From Ixodes scapularis (Eukaryota > Arthropoda > Arachnida > Ixodida > Ixodidae), in assembly GCF_016920785.2 (NCBI RefSeq), contig NW_024609846.1:90174570-90238569 (forward strand): 64,000 bases of DNA. Direction: 5' to 3'. Shown piece by piece: positions 31,877 to 42,250 of this stretch. The notes beneath the pieces were generated by a model. It was given only the letters and a program-made list of their open reading frames with translations. It was not told where the DNA came from and did no database searches. Both the position numbers and the translations under genes were made by a program. The first letter of the stretch is position 1; the number at the start of each line of letters is the position of its first letter.

Positions 31877-34016
31877 AATTAAAAAAAAAAAAAAAACTAA
31901 TGGATCTATAAAGTAAAAGGTGAAAGAGAATAAAAGAAAAGTCCAGAACCGCAGAGCTGCTTAAAAACAATCGCGTGTAAACACGTGCAACGGGCTCCCC
32001 TCATTTACATTTTGTTTTTGTTTGGTGGCAAAAAGAGGCACCGCCCACCTTTGGGAGGCTCGGTTTAGTTTCATGACTTTTTATTTCTTATGTTTTAGAC
32101 AATTTTTACTTCGTTTTTTTTTTTTTTCGTCTGCACCCCGCCCAGTAACAAGATAAAAGCGGTCGCACCAAATGGTTGCTCCGCCCCCCCCCCTCCCCCC
32201 CCCCCCCCCAAAAAAAAAGAAAAGAAAAACGAGACAACAAAAAACAGATGAAACATAAAGCGGCGAACATAAGGGCCGCCCAAAATGCGAAGAAAACAAG
32301 AGAGGTTGGGCCGGCAACCATGGTAGCCCCTTGTCCTTTACTTCGGAACCCGGGCAAACCCGCGCACCCAGAGGTTCCGACCGAGCGGCTCGCGCCAGAG
32401 AGAGGAGCGGTGTTAATCTCTCTCGCTTCCTCCCACCCCCTCTTTAATTAAACTTTCCTCTAATTAACGAAGAGGGAAGAAGAAGAATTAGGAGCACAGC
32501 AACGCAGTCAACAAATGCGAAACGCCATATATATAAAAACAAATTATAATAATTACTTTAAGAAAAAATCGTACATCGGCTGCTCACTCTCGGGAAAGGG
32601 TGCTCACGCGGGCAGCGCAGAAACGGGCAGACGCGAATGTCGTAGCACGCACGCGCTCATCCAGCCATGCGCACAAACTCATCCACATACGCATAAAAAA
32701 AGAGCTGGCTCTTGGGAACGGGACAGGCAGCGAGAAAAAAAAAAAGTTAGCTTAGGCTCAAGCTGAGAACTGAAGAAAAGGTAAATTAAAAGCTGCCACC
32801 AAGGAGTAGGCAGGTTTTGACCTTTTTCTTTTATCTTTTTGCCTTGTTTCTTGTTTCTCGAAGTCAGATTTTTTTTAGGGGGGCCAGCGCTCACATAGCT
32901 GCGCCAGTTAATGCCACGCTGTTGGGTTTATGTACACGTGCCGCAACGAACGACTCTCCGATACGGAACAACAAATACAGGGAGGAGTCCGCTTAAATGT
33001 TTAGGCAACGAACGAGGATGCTTTTTTTTTTTTTTTTTTCGTTTTGCTTTGTTTTAGTTTTGTTGTCGTTGTGGTTGTTTCTGCTGTTCGCGGTGTTTCT
33101 GGTGGGCCATATATGAACGAGCAACGAAAACGACGACAAAGAATGCATCACAGCTTAAGCGTCGAGGCTATTCTCCAGGGTTGGTTAAATCGTCACAGTC
33201 TCGAATTTTTCTCAGACGATCACGCCGAGTTTAGGCATTAAATAAATAGATAAATAAAGCAGCGAAGTGGAAAAAAACAGGCTAAGCATGGAGCCATTCA
33301 CCGCGTGTTTGCCAATGCGGCTATGTGTAAGCAGTGTCTAATCAGCGTAAGAACTATTTCACAAGGTGGCCAGTGCGAAGAGAAGCAGGTCAGGATTTTG
33401 TGGCGCCACACTATGGCCCCGGAACTTCTGAGCTTCAAGTACAACGGCGCAACAAAATGCGCAAACTTTTTTTTAATGGCTATAATGATATGGGTGTGTT
33501 ATTCTTCCCTTTTAAAATGATAAGGGTCATGCGTTACACAAAATATTTTCGGAGCTGTGAGCGTTGGCAATAACAAAAATGAGGGCGTAGTGCGCAAATA
33601 ATGCACAAATGCAAATTTGTCTTTTTCTTTTTTTTCGTAAGGTTAAGTTGGATATGCTCGCACAAATCTCACGGGTGGTGACGTTATAGGCCGGCAAAGA
33701 ATGAAAATTTGTCTTTAAGCATTTTATTATTATCTCATCGATCAACGTATCTACTCATTCTCAGTTACGGTATGTAGACTGTTCTCTCGACAAGTACTCA
33801 AAGTCAAGAAGGCTTGACCAAATGATATCGCGACGAGAAAGCTTGGGTATCGCGGCTTGGTGGAATTTTTTTCCCAGCCCAGAGTGAGGATATTACAATT
33901 TCCCCTGCCGGTGCAAGCACGTGCAACGCCAAGCTTCTATGCAGTATGAAAATTAAAACATAACCGCGTGGATATCACGTGCGCTACATATAATGAGGAA
34001 AAAAGGAGCACCCTTA
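31877..34016. other. non-genic stretch with homopolymers
   Basis: It contains T-, C- and A-tracts including a C-rich run at 32184-32209 followed directly by A9, and T18 near 33022-33039. No gene, RNA or complete element recognised. Confidence 0.45.
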
Positions 34017-34213
34017 CCGCTCATTCAGACTGGAAGCGGATCCGCGTTCGCAAAGCGGTTGCAAACGTGGTTGTATAAAGATCCAGTACAATTGCTCGCG
34101 CACTTGATGTCGTCGAGTGCAATTGCAATAGTACTGCAATTGTACTGGATCTTTATACAACCGCGTTCGCACCGCTTTGCGAACGGAGATCCGCTTCCAG
34201 TGTGAATGAGCGG
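34017..34213. mobile_element. TTA-flanked foldback MITE (PIF/Harbinger-like)
   Basis: The arms are near-complementary over about 85 bp: CCGCTCATTCAGACTGGAAG at the left mirrors CTTCCAGTGTGAATGAGCGG at the right, and both inner arms share TTGTATAAAGATCCAGTACA. TTA occurs on each side (34014-34016, 34214-34216). Three-base TWA duplications are typical of PIF/Harbinger elements. No coding capacity. Confidence 0.75.
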
Positions 34214-34216
34214 TTA

Positions 34217-34672
34217 GCGAGCCTCTCACCGCGAATAAGTGAGGATTGGCAAAGCTCAACCGGCAAGGTTACTTTCCTGCCGCACAATGGTGCGAGGTGA
34301 GAAAGAGCGCTTAACGACCACCAGTGCTTTATCCGAAATATTTGTCAGCGATACGTTCGGTATTTGTAGTTCACAGAAACTGTCAGCTTATTCGGTTGCA
34401 TCTTGTTAAAGTGATGCTTCAGTAAACAGAAAAGTGAGTGCAAAATAAATGTGTTATAATGCAAAAAAAAAAAAAAAGCAGCTTTGCTGGTCAAGTTGTA
34501 GATTTATTTCTTCCTTTCGAGATCTGATGCCGGTCGGCAAACCATGCACAAACTTCCCTCTGTCCAACTATTCCTTTCTTTTCCCATTTCTATGCATTAT
34601 ACTAGTAATACTAACATTACTACTACAATGGATGAATAGTGTCCAAGACGAGCGTGTGGTTTCGTATAGTTA
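34217..34672. other. non-genic stretch
   Basis: Nothing recognised; A14 near 34461-34475. Confidence 0.4.
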
Positions 34673-35095
34673 TGGTGCCTAAGGGCGTCTTCGACTGGTG
34701 TGTTTAGCGTCCTATTTTGCCTATGCATCAAAACTGGCCCCAAAATGGCAAAAAGTGACGTCATAGAAGCCGAAGTGTCATGCTATTGCATGCCGCGATG
34801 CTGGCGGTTGGTCGTAAAAATGCCAACGAGAAGCTCCGAGTAGCACAACCGAACGCGAATGTCGCTGTCGTCATGGCGTCCCAACTTCTGGCAGTCAAAG
34901 CTCCCGTGTACTGGCACATTGGGGAGCGACCTGCTGCAGAACAGGCGTCTACCACATACACCAGAGCTGTTGGAACGCCGCCAGGATCGCGACCGGCGAG
35001 AGCATGAGACTTACATGACGCCATCAGGCGGAAATCGAGAAACCACCATTTTGGACGCAGTAAACACATCAGTCGGAGACGCGTTCCAGGCACCA
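34673..35095. mobile_element. TGGTGCC-family inverted-repeat element, copy 4, TA-flanked
   Basis: The left end TGGTGCCTAAGGGCGTCTTC, GACTGGTGTGTTTA is mirrored by the right end GTAAACACATCAGTCGGAG, ACGCGTTCCAGGCACCA. TA flanks both ends (34671-34672, 35096-35097), as expected for Tc1/mariner-type non-autonomous elements. Interior blocks are shared with copies 2 and 3. This is the best-preserved copy and defines the boundaries. Confidence 0.8.
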
Positions 35096-36440
35096 TAGTA
35101 TAGTGCTACGTTTTCCCGCCTTCTCATGCAACTGAGACGCTAGATAAAGGCATGCGCTTGCAACTTAACATCGTTGCAGAGTATATATAAATTCCATAAT
35201 TTCGGAGTTCCTTTTTCCTTTTTTTATGGTGTCTTCGAAGTAATTGTTTCCCCTACATTCAGAGTTTTTCTGAGCCTATTTCTGCTAGACTTTAGTTTTT
35301 TGGAAACTCGAGTTAAATTTAGCTGTGTTCCTAATCCTTCTAAAGTGAAAAAAAAAAAAAAATATATCCGGACATGAAAGTGCACCAAGTTCACAAACAC
35401 TAGCTCGTATCAAATGATACGATATTTCCTTATTTGGATTCGGTGCTGGTCACCTTCGCGCAATAAAACTTCCAAAAAGCTGTTCCTTCAATAGACGTCG
35501 ATACTTTAGAATCAGTGAACTCCTGGAAGTGGCCAGTGGGACGTTCTTTTCCTTCCCATCCTATTTCGTCACTTCGCCTGCTGCGCGAAATGCCACTGAG
35601 GAAGTGATTTCAGCTGTCCAATGAAATGTACGAGTTCATAGCTTTCATTCTTATAAAACAGAACTCCTCACCCCTCTATTGAAGCACAACTAGGAGGGTC
35701 CAAACTGAAACCTGGAACAGTGCCTTTTTTATGTGACCCAGAAGTACAAAGACCCATTGGCCTGAATGAAGCATTTGAGGAGATAAACACTAAACCCGTT
35801 TTTGTGAGTGGTCTAAAATTTAAAAAGTCAGCGAAAAAAAGGTTAAAAAATTTGACTGACCCTGCATTAAACCTTAATGTAAATTATCAGGCTTTTTCTT
35901 TTTTCTTAAAGACAATGTGAGCTCGAAATGAGGAGTAAATCGGATAAATCTGAATACACAAGACTTTGACAGACGTGTGTTTTACCAAGTTTCTGTTATT
36001 ATTATTATTTATATGAAAACACGAAACCCTAAATACAGGATCAATATAAATCGGGAAAATTCAGCATATTCAGGAAAACACAGAGGCAAAATAAAATGAA
36101 TATCGACCCTTTCTTGTGATTTGCGTCTGCTGTAACGTCTTCTGGCTGACGGATTATCTGAACGACTCGACAATGCTGTAAGCTTGTGTCTTCTCGTTGC
36201 CATACCACGCGATGATTTGCTTAGGCGACTTTTCGGGCTGAGGCGATTCAAGTATTGCTGCCCCCCGGTCGTATTCCCTGCTCAGTTTCCAGCAAGTCGC
36301 GAACTGTTTATCATGCGATGGTCCGCTGTAAAATCACGTGGTCGCAGAAGCGAAATACGGCCGGTTAGCTTCACTGTATTGTTGAAAGACGAAATCTGAA
36401 GAAAAAAAAGTGCGGATTTATTTCTACGACCCTGTGTATA
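35096..36440 (+). other. mostly non-genic stretch with one protein-like frame
   Basis: A + frame open from about 35665 to 35920 reads, in part, KPGTVPFLCDPEVQRPIG and NEAFEEINTKPVFVSG. Composition and codons look more protein-like than the surroundings, but there is no ATG start, splice site or recognised family, so it may be an old retrocopy or transposon piece. An ATT run lies at 35996-36009. Confidence 0.3.
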
Positions 36441-36442
36441 TG

Positions 36443-36600
36443 CACCAACTCATGTTTACAAACAAACCGGAGCGCCCGGAGCGCCCCTAGCGGACGCCAC
36501 CGGCGCCGCGCATGCGCGATGGGGGTGTGGGCAAAAAGCTCGCCGTCGCCCATAAATAAACCATCGAAATGCGATGTTGTCGGCGCCGGTGTGAGTCCCC
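36443..36600. repeat. GC-rich dispersed repeat related to 48832-48975
   Basis: CACCAACTCATGTTTACAAA closely resembles GACCAACTCACTGTTTACAA at 48830, and GCGCATGCGC-type sites follow in both. The match is short, so shared ancestry is likely but not proven. Confidence 0.35.
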
Positions 36601-36646
36601 GCGCTCTTTTTCGCGTGGGAACTGTTGATTCTACGTCCTCCTAACG

Positions 36647-37001
36647 ATGTCTGACTACTTGAGCAGCGTCAGCGAAATTAACGAGGCTCGTTACACCGCA
36701 AAACTTCGCGTTAATAATCTGACATGCGGCGATTCATTCCGCGTGGACGCCGCAGAACGTACGCTAAATAAAGCCTGATTCACGTGATGAGATTTCGCTC
36801 GCAATTTTCAGTAGCGACGTCGCTCGGACTGCAAAAGCGTGAACCGTAGCTGAGATGGTCGACGTCGATACTGAAAATCGCAAGCAGAATCTAACCAAGT
36901 GAATCAGGCATAACAAGTCGGTGATGGCCACTGGTAACAATGATCAACATTTTCTTGTATCTACTGTTTACGTCAAGCCGCTTACCAACCTTCAAACTTA
37001 A
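36647..37001 (+). pseudogene. small reading frame interrupted by a MITE
   Basis: An ATG at 36647 (A at -3) opens a frame whose start reads MSDYLSSVSEINEARYTAKL. It runs to 36771 and then into the 139-bp TAA-flanked MITE, where it stops at 36776-36778. Removing the MITE and one TAA copy (142 bp, which shifts frame by one) restores an open frame from 36914 to a TAA at 36999-37001; this part contains KSVMATGNNDQHFLVSTVYV. The rejoined frame has 70 codons plus stop. Precise restoration suggests the sequence was open before insertion. Neither half resembles a family I know. It could also be part of an exon or an older repeat. Confidence 0.45.
36772..36910. mobile_element. TAA-flanked MITE (PIF/Harbinger-like)
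   Basis: AGCCTGATTCACGTGATGAG at the left mirrors the right end AACCAAGTGAATCAGGC, and CGCAATTTTCAGTAGCGACG mirrors CGACGTCGATACTGAAAATC within. TAA flanks it at 36769-36771 and 36911-36913. The AGCCTGATTCA terminus resembles AGCCGGGGTCA at 44985 and AGCCTGGTTCAG at 45381. Confidence 0.75.
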
Positions 37002-38187
37002 GTCTTTTAAGGCCTGCACTTAATTCTTATCGCAAGTACCGGGCCCACGTTTGGTCTACGGGCCGGTGTCCTCTAAAAGAGCAGACGACAAGCAGAAACG
37101 TTAGAAAGAGCAGACGACAGTTCGAACGATCAGGCGACCGTTTGAACTTGAAGACGCACTAAACGTAGTCCGCAGGTGGTCCGTACAACTTGACGGTTTT
37201 ACGGCGTTCATTTTGGAATCAAACAAATAAATTTGATGGCCAGTAGTATCCGTGAATTTAACCCAAAATGCTTCCCGCCTAAGCAATCGTGGTCCGACGG
37301 CGTCTGGTTTTCCCTTTTCACGGCACATATCCGCGTTCTCGGACGAACCGGGCGCATGAAAACTGACCTTCAAACCTCTCTCAACTCTCTTGGTACAGCC
37401 CCAGTAGCAAGCATTTTGACGACAAGGCAGGTTTTTGTCTGGTTCCTTTCAAAACAACGCAGGAATACACGTCTCAAATGGGCACTTCCGCCCACAGCCC
37501 CAGACCGGAAGTGCGTCCGACGCGCCACCACCGCGCCGTGACGTAACAGAGATGAGTTCGTGTATAAGACGGAGTACGGGTTATTTCATACTTAGTGCAC
37601 AACGCTGTCAAACGCTACTGGCGCGTGCGCGCGCAAATCAGTCTAAATCGAGAGATGAGCAGCTCGCGCCAGCAACTCGGACATTGTACGCTAAGTATGA
37701 AATGGAGTAGAAAACACGCCATACACTTCAAAGTGATTTTTTTTAGTCTAGCGGCCCATGGTGTAATCACACGCGGAACAAAACAAAGGCAGAAACGTTT
37801 CGTGATAAAATCGCGACGTACGAACGACCCGCGTCGGGTGGTTCTCTCGGTTCCTCCGAGAGGGCAGCACCAGTCTTACTTTCACGAAAGGTGCTGGCAG
37901 TGCGCGCGCGCATGTCAATGACTGCGTTGCATGGATATTGTTTTGGCAATGTGCCCATCGTCAGACTGCGGCGCCCATCAAATGTAATACAAATAGTAGA
38001 AAAAGAAGAAAAAAAAAGCACGAAGATTTTATTTTAATATTTTTAGTTGCGCGTCACGGATGAAACATTTCGAATTCGGTGACTTCGAACATTTATATTA
38101 AAGAGAACCCAGAAATGGGAAGGGAACTGATAAGTTATCATAGTTTAACATCGTGTACTGTGATGTAGTATTTAAAGATAGCTTATA
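37002..38187. other. non-genic stretch with promoter-like motifs
   Basis: At 37482-37514 GCACTTCCG faces CGGAAGTGC, two inverted ETS-type sites, with TGACGTAAC (CRE-like) at 37539-37547. A small inverted repeat follows: ATTTCATACTTAG (about 37581-37593) and CTAAGTATGAAAT (about 37691-37703). No exon recognised. Confidence 0.35.
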
Positions 38188-38490
38188 CAGGGGTTCCTGA
38201 AAGAAAAAAAAATTACGGGGTTTTTTTACTTCCAAAAATTAACATGGCCCGCCGAACGCTCATTTTACACCCAAAGGTAGTAGTAGCGCTAGAGGTCCGA
38301 ACCAGACGGGAAAGCTTGAGGACGAACCGATATTTTATTCAAAACTTATAAGTGATTTTCTGAAAATTTCAAAGGCAAAATGGTGGCCGACAGAGCTACC
38401 GAAACCGAAAACGGTGGAAAATGGATCCCATTTTTCCCTGTGGAATTTTCGAAAAATCACCTTTAACTTTCGAATAAAATATGGGTTCAA
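38188..38490. mobile_element. TACAG-family foldback MITE, truncated copy
   Basis: It starts at TA|CAGGGGTTCCTG and carries GCCGAACGCTCATTTTACAC, CCAAAGGTAG, GCGCTAGAGGTC and TAAGTGATTTTCTGAAAA, all shared with 49957-50432. The centre and part of the right arm (GAAAAATCACCTTTAACTTT) are present, but the right terminus is missing. Confidence 0.7.
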
Positions 38491-38720
38491 ATACATTTAC
38501 GACGCTCACTGACAAAAATAATTTAATTTTCTTAGCCATTCACTTTAATATTACCCTGAATCCCAAGAAAACCCATGCATTAGTAATGAAAAGGCATTGT
38601 ACCTAACCTTTATGTGCACGTTTAGCGTGACACAACCACAATGAAAAAGAGAGGTCGCCAAAAGGTGACTTCGCTTCTGCGGTCACTCTTCGGGTTCAAA
38701 AACTTCGGTTCACGAAGTTT

Positions 38721-38763
38721 CGAGGTATGCCTGAGGCCACCTTTGTGCCTCAGGCATACCTCG
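38721..38763. repeat. short perfect hairpin, 17-bp stem
   Basis: CGAGGTATGCCTGAGGC (38721-38737) and GCCTCAGGCATACCTCG (38747-38763) are perfect complements around a 9-base loop. A smaller hairpin ACTTCGGTTCACGAAGT lies just upstream. Confidence 0.85.
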
Positions 38764-39012
38764 AGTCAAGCAAGTTTAATCTTATCAACTCCACTCAGTT
38801 TCAGTGACTTAAATTTTAGCCCCAAATCGTTGCCTCTCTACCTGTTATGGCTTATCTGTCGAAACCTTAGCATGGGATGGGATGCCAGTTCTCCTCCAAA
38901 TTATGCAATGTCCATCGCGACCGCATCTCATCCCATTCCGTGTTTCGCCCGAATATAACAAAAAAAAAAAAAAAAATTCAGGTGACCTTTTGTTCGGGTT
39001 TGTGAAGAAACG

Positions 39013-39117
39013 GGTGAGCTTTTGTCCGGTGAGCTTTTGTCCGGTGAGCTTCTGCCCGGTGAGCATTTGTCCGTTGAGTTTCTGCCCGGTGAGTTTCCTC
39101 CCGGTGAGTTTTTGTCC
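39013..39117. repeat. 15-bp minisatellite, seven units
   Basis: Seven contiguous 15-bp units of GGTGAGCTTTTGTCC with a few substitutions. The period is a multiple of three, so one frame encodes a repeating V-S-F-C-P; there is no other sign of a gene. The units have no spacers, so this is not a CRISPR array. Confidence 0.9.
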
Positions 39118-39715
39118 GGTTACGAAAGAGAATCAGTCATTTCATATTTATACAAGGGTGGAGAATAAAAAACAAGATTATTTATATCATAAGTTAAATC
39201 GCACCGCTTTACTATGATGATTTAAATCAAACCTTCCCCCAAAACTAATCCCAAATATTATTTTACCATTTGTCTACCAAAGGGAAGAAAAAAAAAAAGG
39301 AAATAAGCAGAAGCTGTTTCTACAAAATATTCGCTTATACAAGCTCACGATTTGCTGAAGTATTGCAGCAATAGAGCACTTTCATGAACTGAAAAATCGA
39401 GCTGCTTTTGTTCTTGTATGGCGTGCTTTACATAAAGGATAACAAGTTCTGACGTGAACTGTACTTTACAGTGTAATTAACTTGCCAGTCGAGTTCTCGT
39501 CCATTCTGACCTAAGTCATTGAATAGATTAATGAATCAATCTGCCCACCATGTAAAAAAAAATGCAGTGAAAAAAAAAAGCTTTCCTAGACAGAGTGATT
39601 TAAATCATAAAATTCTGATTTAAATCAAATAAATTTGATTGATTTTGATTAGATCATTGCTGTTTTTACCATGCTTACACAGCGCGAGGTTAGTCTGCCG
39701 TGGTATGGAGATTTG
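39118..39715. other. non-genic AT-rich stretch
   Basis: TTTAAATCA/TGATTTAAAT motifs recur near 39219-39230 and 39598-39640; otherwise nothing recognised. Confidence 0.4.
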
Positions 39716-39862
39716 TTGCCGCTACAGACGAAAGATTTAACCAGTGCAGTATGCCCGCTAGCCTGGGCTCTTTAACGTGCTTCACACAGCAGTGATACAC
39801 GACCGCACGCCGGTACGATGATCATCCAGATCGAAACGGGTAGGGCTGGGGATTGAAAAACT
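39716..39862 (-). mobile_element. tRNA-derived SINE, copy B (5'-truncated)
   Basis: On the minus strand it carries the SINE body including CGTTTCGATCTGGATGATCA and a GTGTATCACTGCTGTGTG-like block, and ends near the CAATCCCC part of the B-box. The tRNA-like 5' head is missing. Confidence 0.7.
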
Positions 39863-42250
39863 TCAACTCATTCCCGCTGCCGTTGTCGTTTCCTTCCCCC
39901 ATTAAAGACGTATGCTCTAGGAGCCAGCAGCTGAAGGCATCCGTTCGTTTAACACCCCTCTCCCTTTTTTCTTTTTTTGTCAGGATCGATTGTAAGAAGC
40001 TGCCATCCACCCCAACACGCGTCGGCCCGGCTCCCCGGACCACAAAAAGCGCCACGAGCCCTCTGTCCGCCCACGTGACTTGAGGTGACGCAACCCAAGT
40101 GCTTGGACCCAAGCGCCGTCCTCGCACTCAAAAAGGATGATAAAATGTGCAAGGTACACCCTTGAAAACACGCTGATGTGCCTCTACACACGTGGACCAA
40201 GAGCGAGAGAGAGAGGAGATAAAAAACATAACACTTTGACACACACGCCAGATTCTTCGAGCAACATCCGGAAACGAACACATACTACAGACGTACGAGC
40301 AAGCACGCAGAGACAAATAATTCGTTAACAAAAGTACGTACAAAAAAGAAGGGCCGAGATAAAAAAAGGTAGGAGTTAAAGCTCCACTCATTTCAAGTTC
40401 ACAAAAGTAATCAGACAGACGGAATCGTTTTGCTTTTGCTCGCGAACGTCACGATGCGCATGCGCAAATCTTAAGAGCGAATTAAAGAACGGGAATGGGG
40501 GTTTGAGAAGAAAAAAAATAATCACAAAGAAAAGAAAGTGCCTACCCGACGCCGACTAAAAAAGAAAAAAGTCTACAGCAAAGAAGTTGCTTATAAAAAA
40601 TAAAAGAAAGAAGGCTGTAAAGTAAAAGTAACGGGACTACAAGAAAGAACGGCAATGCAAAAGGACGCGGTCTCTCCGCATGTGTGTGTACACGCGGACT
40701 CCTCGCGCGCGCTCAGCCCCTCCTGGTGGGAAAAAAAGAAGCATCTCATTAGACGTCATTAAAAACAGCGAGGAGGCGCTGCTGCTGCTGTCGGCCCGCA
40801 TGCAGGCCGCAGCACCCCCACGCCACCACTCTCGTTCAGTCCCATCTTCAAACCCCGCGCTCATCGTCCACGCAAGCACCACACACACAACCCCCGGCTT
40901 TCCTCCGTGGTGCCGTTCTTGCTGATAGTTGCTGCCATCATTCCCCCCGGAGTGTTTTTGCAGCTTCTAATTTCTAAGCTTATCCCTTCGCTTACATTTT
41001 TTTAAAGGGGGGGGGGGGGGGGGGGGGGGCGTCACCGTCTTTTTTGCATGCAGCCCCTTTCCTTCCACGCACCCTCTTCGCGTACAGCCGATCCTCCCCG
41101 CCGGCGTCCCTTCACGCTCGGGCTAGCAACACGCGCAAGAATCAGAGGGCAGATTGAACCAGCCAACCCTCTCCTCTCTACCTTTTTCTTTCTCTCTAAT
41201 GCCCCCCCCCCCCCCCCCCCCCCAAGCCTAAACTCACAACAAAACATAACCAACAACGATCCAAAACAAGACTACCCCCCCCCCCCCCCCCCCCCCCGAA
41301 CCCCTCTTCCAAAAAATATTTCTAAACGAAATGGTAAAAAAAAAAGGACGCATTAATTAATATTGAATAACAAGAAAACAACAAAAGTAATATTAAAACG
41401 AGCGCCGACTCCCCCCTACCGAATGAACAAACAAATGGCGTTGGGAGGATGCAGAAGTCCCCCGGGGGGATCGGAGGGACAAGGAGGGACCCTCTCGGCC
41501 CAATCCTGAGATGCCAGGTTGGATGAAGTCTGCACCTCGCGTGGGATGCAGCGGAGGAGCCTTCGCGTAGGGCGCCAATTCCCAGCTCTCATTTGGTTTG
41601 CGCGGCGGGCCGTCGGTCAGGGCCTTGCCTCAAACCCGGACTTGGGGGCGACCCTTCCGCGAGACCCCGGGCTCTGACCGCGGCTCGAGGACCCCTAAGC
41701 CTCCGCCAAGGGCCTTTCCCAAATCCCTGTGTCCAAGAAGCCGTAAAAAAATGAGCTATGTTTTTGTTGTTGTTTCTTTTTGTCTTTTTTATTGCCTCAC
41801 GATGTTACTTTCATTGATCTCGCTATTTTGATGTCTTTCGTTGAGATGACCCTCTATTTATTCCAGCAGAAATGGCGTGTTTTTCATTCCGAATAATATC
41901 CTTCTTGAGAGCTATTTTCCCACATTTGTTATCTTTGGATATATTAAAGCTATCCTGATCAAATTTAAGTTATGATGCCATGTCAGCAAATCCCTAGATG
42001 CTATAGCGGTCTGGTCTCAAGAGGTGCGGGTGATAAGAGTCGGGTGTTTCTGGTGTTCTCTGTGCCTCGAGGTACTTGAGTATCACGCATCCCAAAAACA
42101 TCGTCTTTTCTTTTTTATTTTTTTTCCCTTTTTTGATGTCCAGAGGTTTTGAGCGTAACCTTGACAATCATGATGGCATAACCCCGTGGAAACAATATCC
42201 GACGATATATTAGAGTTAGAAGACGTCATACGTTAATCTTAATTCCAAGT
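39863..42250. other. non-genic stretch with long C/G homopolymers
   Basis: It contains G23 at 41007-41029, C22 at 41202-41223 and C23 at 41275-41297, plus a GCGCATGCGC-type palindrome near 40455-40464 and a GC-rich part at 41440-41730 with Pro/Arg-rich open frames. No gene could be assigned. Confidence 0.45.

Noticed and set aside
39013..39117. CRISPR-like repeat array
   Set aside because: The units are contiguous without spacers, only 15 bp long, and the window is clearly eukaryotic.
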